From Actinomadura litoris (GTDB taxonomy: Bacteria > Actinomycetota > Actinomycetes > Streptosporangiales > Streptosporangiaceae): DNA of 64,000 nt. The position numbers and the translations under genes were made by a program. The number at the start of each line of letters is the position of its first letter. Position 1 is the first letter of the stretch. The stretch covers positions 30,671 through 94,670 of the forward strand of contig NZ_WOFH01000023.1 in NCBI RefSeq assembly GCF_009733595.1, in the 5' to 3' direction. A model generated the notes under the pieces. That model had not been told where the DNA came from. It saw only the letters and a program-made list of their open reading frames with translations, and ran no database searches. Below are positions 24,125 through 32,064 of the stretch, piece by piece.

Positions 24125-24969
24125 GGGGCGTACTCCGCGGCCGTCACCGCTCCCTCGGCATCGTAGAAGCCGGCCTCGTCGACCGCCGCGTCCAGCAGGG
24201 CGTACCCCTCGGTGCGCCCCGGCCGCCACGCCGTCAGCCCCTCCAGGTCGAGCAGGGGTCTGACCTCCGGATCGGCGTAGGACATCGACAGCAGCAGTTC
24301 CTCGAAGCGGCGCCGCTCGTCCTCGCCGGCGTCGCCCACGGTCATGTTGCAGTGGTCGTAGGCGGGGGTGCGCCCGATGATCCGGGTGCCGCCGGGCGGC
24401 AGCGTCCCCTCCTGCCCGAACGCCAGATGGTTGCCGTCGATCATGCAGGCCGCGGCGACCTCGCCGTCCATCAGCGCGCGCGCCGCGTCCCGCTCCCCGC
24501 CGACGTGGTCGCCGTGCAGGCCGACGCCGACGTCGAACCGCCGGATCCGGACGTCCTCGCCCGGCCGCAGCCCCGCCGACCGCAGGTACGCGCCCGGGAT
24601 CAGCGTGGCCTGCGGGGAGTCGACCGCGCCGACGCCGACCGTCTCCCCCTTCAGGTCGGCGGGCTCCTTGTAGGGGGAGTCGGCGCGCACGACGACGACG
24701 GAGGTGAGGTCCTGGTCGGTGTCCCGCATCACCAGCGGCGTCAGCGCGCGCTCCCGCGCCCGCGCGAGCCGCTCGGCCCTGACCCAGGCCAGCGGCGAGT
24801 TCCACGCGGCGGCGATCCGTCCGGCGACGAGATCCTCCACCTGCCGCTCGTACTGCGAGTACAGGACGAAGTCGAAATCCAGGTCGCGGGCGCGCAGCCA
24901 CGCCCGGAAACCGCCCCAGATCGTGACGACCTTCGGGTCGTAGGCGACGGCACCCATCACCAGGGTCAT
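24121..24969 (-). CDS. PhnD-like binding-protein fold, apparently cytosolic
   Basis: 282 aa with the fold of PhnD/SsuA/TauA substrate-binding proteins (VVTIWGGFRAWLRA, YERQVEDLVAGRIAAAWNSPLAWV, VVVVRADSPYKEPADLKGETV, DSPQATLIPGAYL, MIDGNHLAFG). It begins directly with MTLVMGAVAYDPKV and has no signal peptide or lipobox. GGAGG lies 6 bases before ATG 24969, so the start is well supported. A cytosolic member of this fold suggests an enzyme (as in the THI5/MqnA type) or an intracellular ligand handler rather than a transporter part, and no permease is adjacent. Second gene of the operon; stop overlaps the di-iron fusion gene. Confidence 0.75.
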   Translation of the reverse strand: MTLVMGAVAYDPKVVTIWGGFRAWLRARDLDFDFVLYSQYERQVEDLVAGRIAAAWNSPLAWVRAERLARARERALTPLVMRDTDQDLTSVVVVRADSPYKEPADLKGETVGVGAVDSPQATLIPGAYLRSAGLRPGEDVRIRRFDVGVGLHGDHVGGERDAARALMDGEVAAACMIDGNHLAFGQEGTLPPGGTRIIGRTPAYDHCNMTVGDAGEDERRRFEELLLSMSYADPEVRPLLDLEGLTAWRPGRTEGYALLDAAVDEAGFYDAEGAVTAAEYAP

Positions 24970-24992
24970 GAACAGCCTCCGTGGAATGGTGA

Positions 24993-26111
24993 CTACAGCA
25001 GCGGCAGGCCCAGGGCGGCGCGGCCGACGAAATCGGTGAGCGCCTCCGTGGTCGGCGCCATGACGCGGGCGGCGAGGGAGTCCCGGAAGAGCCGCTCGAC
25101 GCCGAACTCCTTGCGGAACGCCGAGCCGCCGCACAGCCGCATCACGCCGTCGGCGACCTCCGTGGCGGCCTCCCCGGCCACCACCTTCACCTGGAGTACG
25201 CGCAGCCCCGCGTCCTCGCGGCCGGTCCCGACCGCGGTGAGGGTGTCGTCCACGAACGCGCGCACCTCGTCCACGCGGGTGCGCAGCCGCGCGTAGCGCG
25301 CCCGCGCCTCCGGCTGCTCGGCGATCGTCTGGTCGAGGTGCTCCAGCCGCGTGCCGGTGAGGTGCGCCCCGGCGCGCGCCACCAGCGCCTCCATCAGCCC
25401 GAGCGAGAACGAGGCGTTCAGGATCAGGAAGTGCGGCAGGACGACCTGCATCGAGATGTCGAGCCCGGCGCCGTCGGCGCCGAGCATCGCGTCCCGGCCG
25501 ACGCGCACGCGCTCGGCGTCCACCGGGTTGGAGGCGTTGCCGCGCAGCCCGAGCCCGTCGAACGGCCCGCGCGTGCCGAGCCCGGCGGAGTCGCTCGGCA
25601 CGTGCCACAGCGTCATCGGCCCGGCGGCCTCCAGCGGCCTGCTCGACCACACGTAGCTGTCGGCCTCGCCGGCCGAGGTGACCCAGCTCTTGCGCGCGTC
25701 GAGGACGACCTGCCCGTCCTCGGCGGTGGCGGTGCTCAGCGGCGCCCAGAAGTGGCTGCGCGACCCCGCCTCGGAGTAGGCGAGCGTGGTCAGGTGGCCG
25801 CCGGCGACCGCGCGGCGCGCCTCCTCGGACCCGTGCGCCTCCAGGACGGCCGTCGCCGCGTAGTGCATCAGCACGATCATGGCGGTCGAACCGCAGGCGC
25901 CCGCCAGCCGCTCGATCACATCGGAGGCGGCGGCGAGGTCCGCGCCCTGGCCGCCGACCTCCGCCGCGCTGATCAGGCCGAGGAGCCCGGCCTTGGAGAG
26001 CGCGTCCACGCTCTCGCGGGGGAAGGCGCCCTCACGGTCGATCCGCACCGCGTTGGGGGCGACGGTCTCGTCGATGACGGCGCTCAACGACGCCGTGTGT
26101 GCATGCGTCAT
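24993..26111 (-). CDS. acyl-CoA dehydrogenase family protein
   Basis: 372 aa. N-terminal helical domain, middle FAD-binding segment (LAYSEAGSRSHFWAP, ARKSWVTSAGEADSYVW, GLRGNASNPV) and C-terminal four-helix bundle (QVKVVAGEAATEVADGVMRLCGGSAF, VERLFRDSLAARVMAPTTEAL). Where acyl-CoA dehydrogenases have YEGTxE there is APTTEAL. Substrate unknown; it may be a dehydrogenase or a flavin oxygenase working with the second member at the operon end. First gene of the minus-strand operon; 23 bases precede the PhnD-like gene. Upstream is a tandem 17-bp duplication that includes the start codon. Confidence 0.8.
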   Translation of the reverse strand: MTHAHTASLSAVIDETVAPNAVRIDREGAFPRESVDALSKAGLLGLISAAEVGGQGADLAAASDVIERLAGACGSTAMIVLMHYAATAVLEAHGSEEARRAVAGGHLTTLAYSEAGSRSHFWAPLSTATAEDGQVVLDARKSWVTSAGEADSYVWSSRPLEAAGPMTLWHVPSDSAGLGTRGPFDGLGLRGNASNPVDAERVRVGRDAMLGADGAGLDISMQVVLPHFLILNASFSLGLMEALVARAGAHLTGTRLEHLDQTIAEQPEARARYARLRTRVDEVRAFVDDTLTAVGTGREDAGLRVLQVKVVAGEAATEVADGVMRLCGGSAFRKEFGVERLFRDSLAARVMAPTTEALTDFVGRAALGLPLL

Positions 26112-26140
26112 ACCACGTCCTCGGTCATACCACGTTCTCG
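26107..26140 (-). repeat. tandem 17-bp duplication spanning the acyl-CoA dehydrogenase start
   Basis: Two adjoining copies of GTCATACCACGT(C/T)CTCG, 16 of 17 identical (26107-26123 and 26124-26140). Each contains one ATG on the minus strand. The upstream ATG opens a six-codon frame (MTEDVV) whose stop overlaps the true start in an ATGA arrangement. Confidence 0.75.
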
Positions 26141-26230
26141 CGGGCGGTCACTGGTCGCAGTCGGACGGTCTCAGCTCGCGATTGTGACGATGTCACCGAT
26201 GCGGCGTCCCGACAAGGGGGCAAGTGATCC

Positions 26231-26246
26231 CTTTCGCAAGTTGACG
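26231..26246. promoter_or_regulatory. CTTTCGCAAG operator beside TTGACG
   Basis: CTTTCGCAAG (26231-26240) abuts TTGACG (26241-26246). It is the same core palindrome, read on the other strand, as CTTGCGAAAG in the VOC promoter and related to CTTTCGAAAG in the MFS promoter. It lies between the acyl-CoA dehydrogenase operon (minus) and the ArsR gene (plus). Confidence 0.5.
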
Positions 26247-26428
26247 CTAACGGAGAAGCATGCCTACGCTCGAAGACGCCGACACGCCCGCCAGGGAGGA
26301 GTATCCTGCGGCGCCGCCCGTCCGATCCGAGGGGTCCGCGGGCTCACGCCGGGGCACGTCCCGTGCCCGGTTCTCCGCCCGCCCCGGCGCTTGGCGGCGC
26401 TGACCAGCCGACTGCTAGCCTGAGACCG

Positions 26429-26779
26429 ATGCCACCCCAACGATCCGGCCTGGACGAGGACGTCGTCTTCCGCGCTCTGGCGGAACCGCGACGGCGGGCC
26501 ATCCTGAGCCTGGTGGCCTCCGTCGAGCTGCCCGCGGGCAAGATCGCCGAGCATTTCGAGGTCACCCGGTCGGCCGTCTCCCAGCATCTCCAGGTGCTCA
26601 AGGACGCGGGCCTCATCACCGAGCGCCGCGAGGGCACCCGCCGCCTCTACCGGGCGAGCGAGGGCACGCTGGTCGAGCTGCGCGCCGTCCTGGAGGGCCT
26701 GTGGCGGCAGAGCTTCGAGATGGCCCGCGACGTCCTGGAGGCCGACTCGCAGGACGCCGGCGACGCCGCCGCCGGCTGA
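26429..26779 (+). CDS. ArsR-family transcriptional regulator
   Basis: 116-aa winged helix: VFRALAEPRRRAILSLV, then the recognition region KIAEHFEVTRSAVSQHLQVL and wing LITERREGTRRLYRAS. It has no Cys metal-binding motif, so it is of the non-metal type usually linked to an adjacent SRPBCC gene, which indeed follows at 26919. ATG 26429 is chosen by homology; the frame is open further upstream. It is a reasonable candidate repressor for the CTTKCGAAAG sites seen here, at 29018 and at 35187 (inference). Confidence 0.85.
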   Translation: MPPQRSGLDEDVVFRALAEPRRRAILSLVASVELPAGKIAEHFEVTRSAVSQHLQVLKDAGLITERREGTRRLYRASEGTLVELRAVLEGLWRQSFEMARDVLEADSQDAGDAAAG

Positions 26780-26918
26780 CCGGCCCTCCCGCGTTTTGGC
26801 CCGTTCCGGCCGCCGCCTCCTCTTCGGACCCGTGGCGCGTGGGAGCGGGGGGAGCAGCGGTGGGATCTGGCACACTGGGCACCGCTGGGGCTGACCGCAC
26901 GGGGTAGGAACACTCACT

Positions 26919-27407
26919 GTGAAGCCTGTTGAGCCGATCCGCCAAGCCTTGATGATCGAGGCGAGCCAGGAGCGGACGTTCCACACCTTCGTCAGGCGGC
27001 TGTCCGCCTGGTGGCCCATCGAGGGCCGCGCGGCGGCGACCGGCAAGCCGGGGGACGTCCGGGTCGAGGAGTGGGTCGGCGGCCGCGTCTACCAGGCCGG
27101 GCGCGCGGGCGCCGAGCGCGAGCGGGGCCACGTCACCATCTGGAACCCGCCCAGCTCCTTCGCCTTCACCTGGGAGGTCGCCCCCGGCGCCGAGATCACC
27201 GAGGTGCACCTCCAGTTCCAGCGGCTCGGCCCGGCGCTCACCCGCGTCGTCATGGTCCACCGCGGCTGGGAGTGCCTGAGCACCGCGCTGCTCGACCGCT
27301 ACACCGGCCACGCGGGCGGCTGGCTCGCCGCGCTGCGCAGGTTCGCCGCGATGTTCGAGACCGACCCGCGCCCCCGGCGGCAGGCCGCCGACGACGAACC
27401 GCGCTAG
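26919..27407 (+). CDS. SRPBCC (AHSA1-like) domain protein
   Basis: 162 aa, START/Bet v1-like Activator-of-Hsp90-ATPase family: QERTFHTFVRRLSAWWPI, VEEWVGGRVYQ, VTIWNPPSSFAFTWEV and the C-terminal helix HAGGWLAALRRFAAMFE. These proteins hold a hydrophobic ligand cavity; their role beside ArsR regulators is mostly unknown. GTG start at 26919. 139 bases after the ArsR gene, same strand; the common ArsR-AHSA1 gene pair. Confidence 0.82.
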   Translation: MKPVEPIRQALMIEASQERTFHTFVRRLSAWWPIEGRAAATGKPGDVRVEEWVGGRVYQAGRAGAERERGHVTIWNPPSSFAFTWEVAPGAEITEVHLQFQRLGPALTRVVMVHRGWECLSTALLDRYTGHAGGWLAALRRFAAMFETDPRPRRQAADDEPR

Positions 27408-27595
27408 GTACTTCTTTCTAAAGTTTTCTGAGATCCCCGCTTCGCTGCGCCGCAGGTGGCGGGGCTGCTCCTACGTGCTCGGAAGGCGTGCGTCCCCGGC
27501 CCGGTCGAGATGACCTTCGGCCGGCTCTTGACTATATGAATTTAAAGTGTCGTACTGGAGGGGACAGCGAACCGGTGAGTGGTCAGGAGGAGCAC
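27408..27595. other. gap after SRPBCC gene
   Basis: About 190 bases. It contains an imperfect inverted repeat CCCCGC...GCGGGG near 27435-27465 that may act as a terminator, and then a less GC-rich stretch (around 27530-27550) ahead of the next gene. Nothing else recognised. Confidence 0.3.
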
Positions 27596-28036
27596 ATGAC
27601 AGCCCTGGACGCGACGGCCCCGCCCGACATCGACCGTCTCGTCAGCGAGTTCCGCGCCACGGTCCTTCCCTCGGCCAGGGACTTCCTGAAGAAGAAGATC
27701 TCCGCGAACGAGCTGCGGCGGGTCTGGCGGCCCTACTACTACGACGTCTTCCACCCGTACGACCTCAGCGTGGAGCGGGCCTGGCGGAGCGTGGCGGGCT
27801 CCGAGGGCCGCCTGGAGAGCGGACCGCCGCAGGCCGACCCCGCCCACGAGCTTCCCCTCCTGCACTTCCCGGTGAGCATCGCGCACAACAACTTCGACCG
27901 GCTGATCGAGGTCCTCGCCGTCGAGCTGGGCGACGGGACCGTCGAGGCCACCGGGATCCCGGAGCGGATCGTTGACTTCGCGCACGTCGTCGACGCGCTG
28001 TACGAGCTCATGACGTCGCTGGCCGAACGGTCATGA
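27596..28036 (+). CDS. uncharacterised 146-aa protein
   Basis: Not recognised. 146 aa, no signal peptide or membrane helix, with a Trp/Tyr-rich middle (RRVWRPYYYDVFHPYDLSVERAW) and a C-terminal half that looks alpha/beta (LPLLHFPVSIAHNNFDRLIEVLAV). ATG 27596 has AGGAGG 5 bases upstream, so the start is good even though the frame is open upstream. The next gene (28083) follows after 46 bases on the same strand and is probably co-transcribed. Confidence 0.7.
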   Translation: MTALDATAPPDIDRLVSEFRATVLPSARDFLKKKISANELRRVWRPYYYDVFHPYDLSVERAWRSVAGSEGRLESGPPQADPAHELPLLHFPVSIAHNNFDRLIEVLAVELGDGTVEATGIPERIVDFAHVVDALYELMTSLAERS

Positions 28037-28082
28037 CGTCATCCCCCCGGAAATCCGAAACGAACTTTGGAAAGGAGTGGCC

Positions 28083-28817
28083 ATGGACACGCAGAACATC
28101 CTGCAACAGCTGATGGACCGCGGTCTCGCGCCCGGCATCGACGGCGCGACGCTGTCGTCCGCCGACGTCGTCAAGGGGCACGAGTCCGCCTGGGGCGGCG
28201 CCGGGAACCTGTACCCGATCCGTCCCTACACCCTGACCCCGGCCGCGCTGGAGAGCTTCACGGTCCGCGAGCGGATCCACGTCAGCGTCGACGGTCTCGG
28301 CGAGGACGTCGTGGACCTGTACGGCCTCGGCATCTACCGGCGCCACGACCCGAAGGCGGCCGAGGGCCGCGAGCTCGACTGGGCGGGCGCCATCGTCACC
28401 GCGCAGTTCCTGTCCCTTCAGGTGACCGGGCACAGCGATGTGTTCGGCCAGGTGAAGGTGTCCAACTCGCCGCACAAGGCCGAGGGCGCCCGGGTGAAGC
28501 CGAGCCCCGCGCCGGGCGGCGGGCACGTCATGCCGATCAAGGACTGCGTCACCTCGCTCTACCCGCGGTTCGAGATCGAGGACCTCGGGACGACCATCGA
28601 CACCGGGGACGAGGTCGTGCGGCTGGAGTCGCGCATCGCGATGGTCCCGCCGGTCGGTGACGTCTCGCGCACCTCGCGCAGGTACCCGCTGTACGACGAG
28701 GCGGGCAGGCCGGTCGGCGAGCTGATCGCCGCCGACATCGAGATCGGCGCGCTGCTCCACCACGTCCCGATCACCAGCGTCGTCGTGCCGGAGGCCCTGG
28801 CCGCGGTCGTCGCCTAA
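28083..28817 (+). CDS. uncharacterised 244-aa protein
   Basis: Not recognised with confidence. 244 aa, soluble, no signal peptide. It appears rich in beta strands with alternating hydrophobics (FTVRERIHVSVDGLGEDVVDLYG, AAIVTAQFLSLQV, YPRFEIEDLGTTIDTGDEVV). ATG 28083 with AAAGGAGTGG upstream. Probably the second gene of an operon with 27596. Base use is ordinary for the window. No function is proposed. Confidence 0.7.
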   Translation: MDTQNILQQLMDRGLAPGIDGATLSSADVVKGHESAWGGAGNLYPIRPYTLTPAALESFTVRERIHVSVDGLGEDVVDLYGLGIYRRHDPKAAEGRELDWAGAIVTAQFLSLQVTGHSDVFGQVKVSNSPHKAEGARVKPSPAPGGGHVMPIKDCVTSLYPRFEIEDLGTTIDTGDEVVRLESRIAMVPPVGDVSRTSRRYPLYDEAGRPVGELIAADIEIGALLHHVPITSVVVPEALAAVVA

Positions 28818-28906
28818 CCGGGACGCCGCCGTCGACGACGAATGCGTTGGGGGTGGGCCGGTCCGCGCGGATCACCGTGCGGGCCGGCCCGCTTCGGCGC
28901 GCCGGG

Positions 28907-28975
28907 CCCGCGCCGGCCTGCGCCGGCCCCGCGCCGGCCCGCGCCGGGCCCGCGCCGAGCCGCGCCTGGCCGCAG
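28907..28975. repeat. GC-rich low-complexity repeats
   Basis: Imperfect tandem copies of a roughly 11-base unit like CGCGCCGGCCC between the 28083 gene and the MFS promoter. Open frames across it are low-complexity and not credible genes. Confidence 0.5.
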
Positions 28976-29012
28976 CGGGCGGCTTCGGGCCGCTCCCGGT
29001 CGTGAGCGTCGG

Positions 29013-29041
29013 TTGACGCTTTCGAAAGCAATCGCTAACGT
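29013..29041 (+). promoter_or_regulatory. MFS promoter with palindromic operator in the spacer
   Basis: TTGACG (29013-29018), a 17-base spacer, TAACGT (29036-29041). The spacer contains the perfect 12-bp palindrome GCTTTCGAAAGC (29018-29029). A repressor bound here would cover the promoter. The design is repeated upstream of the VOC gene at 35185. Confidence 0.75.
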
Positions 29042-29087
29042 TTTTCTGGTCACAGTCACAGCCAGTGAGCCCGACGGAGCAGCGTCC

Positions 29088-30521
29088 ATGGTTTCCGCCG
29101 ATCAAGGGTCCTACGCGCCGGACCGGCAGCGCTGGACGGTCGTGATCGTGTCGTTCATGTCGTTCATGGTCGGCCTCGACGTCCTCGTCCTGATGACCGC
29201 CCTGCCCACGATGCGCACCGAACTCGGCGCCGACGCCGCCGAGCTCGGCTGGACGATCAACGCCTACGAGATCGGCTTCGCGGCGCTCATCCTCACCGGC
29301 TCCTCCCTGGGCGACCGGTACGGCCGCCGCCTGCTGTTCCTCGCGGGCGTGGCGGTGTTCACGCTGGGCTCGCTGTGGGGCGCGCTCAGCTCCACGATCG
29401 AGATGCTGATCCTCGCGCGGGCGTTCCAGGGCCTGGGCGGCGGCGTGGCGACCGCGCTGTCGATCGCGCTGATCAGCGCCGTGACACCGCCGGAGCGGCG
29501 CGGCGCCGCGTTCGGCGTCTGGGGCGCGGTCACCGGGATGGCGGTCGCGCTCGGCCCGCTCGTCGGCGGCGTGATCGTGCACTTCCTGGCATGGGAGTGG
29601 ATCTTCTGGCTCAACGTGCCCATCGGCGTCGCGCTGTTCGCGATGACGCGGTGGCAGATCTCCGAGTCCAAGGGCGAGCGGCCCCCGGTCGACCCGGTCG
29701 GGCTCGTCCTGTCGACGATCGGCGTGGTCGCGCTCGCCCAGGCGCTGCTGCGCGGCGGCGACGCCGGGTGGACCACGCCGTCGGTGCTGTACGCCATCAT
29801 CGGCGGCCTGGTGTTCCTGGCCGCCTTCCTGTTCTGGGAGAACCGCAACCCGGCACCGATGATGCCACTGTCGATCTTCCGGAACCTGAGCTTCACCGGC
29901 GGCTGCGGCGCGAGCTTCGTCATGGGCGTCAGCCTCTACGGGCAGGCGTTCCTGTTCTCGCAGTACCTCCAGTTCGCCCTCGGCAACGACGCCCTCGGCG
30001 TCGGCTTCCGGCTCCTGCCGTGGGTGTCGCTCACGCCAGCGATCGCGCCGGTCGTGGGCCGGCTCACCGACCGGATCGGCGAGCGCGCCCTGGTCGCCAC
30101 CGGCTTCGTGCTGTTCGCCGCGCCGTTCCTGGTCATCGGTCCGCTGACGATGTCGGGCTCCACCTACGGCGCCCTCGTGGTCCCGCTGCTGGTGGCCGGG
30201 ATCGGCGTCCCGATGACGTACGTGACCATGGTCTCCGCGGTGATGCGCTCGGTCGAGCCCGCGCGGTTCGCCATCGCCTCCGGCGTGAGCATCACGATCC
30301 GCCAGGTCGGCGCCGTCTTCGGCGTCGCGGTCGCGGTGGCCGTGTTCTCCAGCTACGGCGACTTCACCACCCCCGACCGCTTCGTCGACGGCTACGGCCC
30401 GGCGGCGACGGTCCTCGCGGTGATCACGCTGGTGGGCGTCGTGCCGTCGCTGATCATCCGCCCGCTGACCGGCCACGCCCCGGCGCCGGCGGACACGGGC
30501 GCCACGCACGCCCCGTCCTGA
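29088..30521 (+). CDS. MFS drug transporter, DHA2/EmrB-QacA (14-TM) family
   Basis: 477 aa with about 14 hydrophobic helices. DHA2 motifs are present: VLVLMTALPTMRTELG (TM1), LGDRYGRRLLFLAG (motif A) and AFQGLGGGVATALSIALISAVTPPERRGAAFG (motifs B/C region). It is a proton-driven exporter of hydrophobic compounds or antibiotics. ATG 29088 is chosen; the frame is open upstream through the GC-rich repeat. Driven by the palindrome-bearing promoter at 29013, so probably induced by its own substrate. It could export an enediyne or another product, but no link is shown. Confidence 0.88.
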   Translation: MVSADQGSYAPDRQRWTVVIVSFMSFMVGLDVLVLMTALPTMRTELGADAAELGWTINAYEIGFAALILTGSSLGDRYGRRLLFLAGVAVFTLGSLWGALSSTIEMLILARAFQGLGGGVATALSIALISAVTPPERRGAAFGVWGAVTGMAVALGPLVGGVIVHFLAWEWIFWLNVPIGVALFAMTRWQISESKGERPPVDPVGLVLSTIGVVALAQALLRGGDAGWTTPSVLYAIIGGLVFLAAFLFWENRNPAPMMPLSIFRNLSFTGGCGASFVMGVSLYGQAFLFSQYLQFALGNDALGVGFRLLPWVSLTPAIAPVVGRLTDRIGERALVATGFVLFAAPFLVIGPLTMSGSTYGALVVPLLVAGIGVPMTYVTMVSAVMRSVEPARFAIASGVSITIRQVGAVFGVAVAVAVFSSYGDFTTPDRFVDGYGPAATVLAVITLVGVVPSLIIRPLTGHAPAPADTGATHAPS

Positions 30522-30687
30522 CCCGGGGCCGGGGCCCGCCACCGGGCCCGCTCCTCCCAGACCGCCCATCACCGCCGCGCCTCCCCCCGTGCGCCGCGGT
30601 GATGGGCCACTTTCGTATGGCCCCGCCGGTGTTCCGGGGGTCGCCGTGGTCGTGTCGGAAGGGGTGCGGCCCCGCCCGTTCGATCTG

Positions 30688-30716
30688 TTGACAAGCCGCT
30701 TTCGACGTTATTAATT
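30688..30716 (+). promoter_or_regulatory. promoter of the ArsR-rhodanese gene
   Basis: Consensus -35 TTGACA (30688-30693), 17-base spacer, TTAATT (30711-30716). The spacer contains GCTTTCGA, a half-site-like match to the operator of the MFS promoter. Confidence 0.6.
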
Positions 30717-30778
30717 GGTCGTGCATTTGTCCGCGCCACCCGTTCTTAGCCATTGTCGGGTGCGGATCGGGATGGGGC

Positions 30779-31444
30779 ATGGTGATGGCCGATACGCACA
30801 AGATCGCGCTGTATGAACAGTTCTCCAGGGTCGGGAAGGCGTTGGCGAACCCGGTCCGGCTGATCCTGCTGGATCTGCTCGCGCAGGGGGAACGCAGCGT
30901 GGAGGATTTGGCGGACGCCGCGGGAATGAAGGTCGGCAATACTTCGGCGCAGCTCAAAATACTGGCCGGGGCGGGGCTGCTGGCCACGCGGCGGTCGAGC
31001 GTGCATGTCTACTACCGGCTGGCCGACGAGCAGGTCGGCGCGTTCGTGGACCAGGTCCAGGAGTTCGCCGCCGCCCGGCTGGCCGAGGTCGAGTGGACGG
31101 CGCGCGAGTACCTGGGCGATCTCGCGGCGCTGGAGCCGGTGGCGCAGGAGGACCTCGCCCGGCGGATCGACTCCGGGGACGTCGTGGTCGTCGACGTGCG
31201 GCCGCCCGCCGAATACGAGGCCGGGCACATCGCGGGCGCGATCAACGTCCCCAACGACGAACTGGTGGCGTGGCTGGCGGAACTCCCGCACGGCTCCGAC
31301 GTCATCGCCTACTGCCGCGGGCGCTACTGCGTCCTGGCGCCCAAGGCCGTGCGGCTGCTGCGCTCGCACGGATACCGCGCGCGGCTGCTCGCGGGCGGGA
31401 TGCCGGAATGGCGGCGCGCCGGAAGACCGGTCACCTCGGGATGA
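30779..31444 (+). CDS. ArsR-type regulator fused to a rhodanese domain
   Basis: 221 aa. Winged-helix ArsR domain at about 1-95 (VGKALANPVRLILLDLLAQG, VEDLADAAGMKVGNTSAQLKIL), then a rhodanese domain at about 115-218 (VVVVDVRPPAEYEAGHIAGAINVP, active loop AYCRGRYCVLAPKAV with two Cys, LLAGGMPEWRRAG). Such fusions are thought to sense persulfide or reactive sulfur species through the rhodanese Cys. ATG 30779 is used; ATG 30785 is equally possible. It has its own promoter and is monocistronic, ending in a 16-bp tandem repeat. Confidence 0.88.
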   Translation: MVMADTHKIALYEQFSRVGKALANPVRLILLDLLAQGERSVEDLADAAGMKVGNTSAQLKILAGAGLLATRRSSVHVYYRLADEQVGAFVDQVQEFAAARLAEVEWTAREYLGDLAALEPVAQEDLARRIDSGDVVVVDVRPPAEYEAGHIAGAINVPNDELVAWLAELPHGSDVIAYCRGRYCVLAPKAVRLLRSHGYRARLLAGGMPEWRRAGRPVTSG

Positions 31445-31526
31445 CGGCGCCTCGGGATGACGGCGCTTCGGGATGACGGCGTCACGAAATGACGGCGCCC
31501 CGGGATGACGGCGTCTCGGGGATGAC
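31434..31526. repeat. 16-bp tandem repeat at the 3' end of the ArsR-rhodanese gene
   Basis: Five full and one partial copies of a unit like CCTCGGGATGACGGCG (31434-31449, 31450-31465, 31466-31481, 31482-31497 degenerate, 31498-31513, partial to 31526). The stop codon of the upstream gene and the stop of the convergent SRPBCC gene lie in the first and last copies. Confidence 0.85.
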
Positions 31527-32008
31527 TAGGCGGGGAGGCGTTCGACGTAGGCAGCCAGGCACCACGTCCAGCCGCCCTGGGACTCGACCGCGCCCCGGAC
31601 GGCCGCCGCGCCGGCGCCGTGGCGCTCGAAGTAGCGGTGCTCCAGCTCGACCCGCGTCCGGTCCCCGTCCTCGGCGACGAAGCGGATCTCGACCTCGCTG
31701 GCGTGGTCGGGGTCCGGGTCGAACCGCCAATCCCCGTCCAGATGCCAGGCCAGGACGACCCGCGCCGGGGACTCGAACGCGGTGACCCGGCCGATGTCGC
31801 ACTCGCTGCCGTCCACGCCCACCTCGTACCAGCGGCCGCCCGCCCTCGGTTCGAGGACGAAGTCGGCCATCTCGGCCTCGCCGATGCTGTACTGCCTCGG
31901 CCACCACGTGCCGAACTGCTCGGTGAACACGCGGAACGCCAGGTCCCGGTCGGCGGCGACCGTGATCGTCTGGCGCACCACGTCCCTGAGGTCGACCGGC
32001 TGGCTCAT
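31526..32008 (-). CDS. SRPBCC (AHSA1-like) domain protein
   Basis: 160 aa, Bet v1/START-like: VRQTITVAADRDLAFRVFTEQFGTWWP, FVLEPRAGGRWYEVG, GRVTAFESPARVVLAW, TRVELEHRYFERHG and WCLAAYVERL. Same family as 26919-27407 but not a close copy. No ArsR gene is adjacent on its strand. The start ATG at 32008 is followed upstream by a promoter-like region with palindromes. Ligand unknown. Confidence 0.82.
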   Translation of the reverse strand: MSQPVDLRDVVRQTITVAADRDLAFRVFTEQFGTWWPRQYSIGEAEMADFVLEPRAGGRWYEVGVDGSECDIGRVTAFESPARVVLAWHLDGDWRFDPDPDHASEVEIRFVAEDGDRTRVELEHRYFERHGAGAAAVRGAVESQGGWTWCLAAYVERLPA

Positions 32009-32064
32009 CCCCGTGTCCTCCCGCTCGGTGCGTCGCCCAACGCCGTATGAGCGACCTACGCTGT

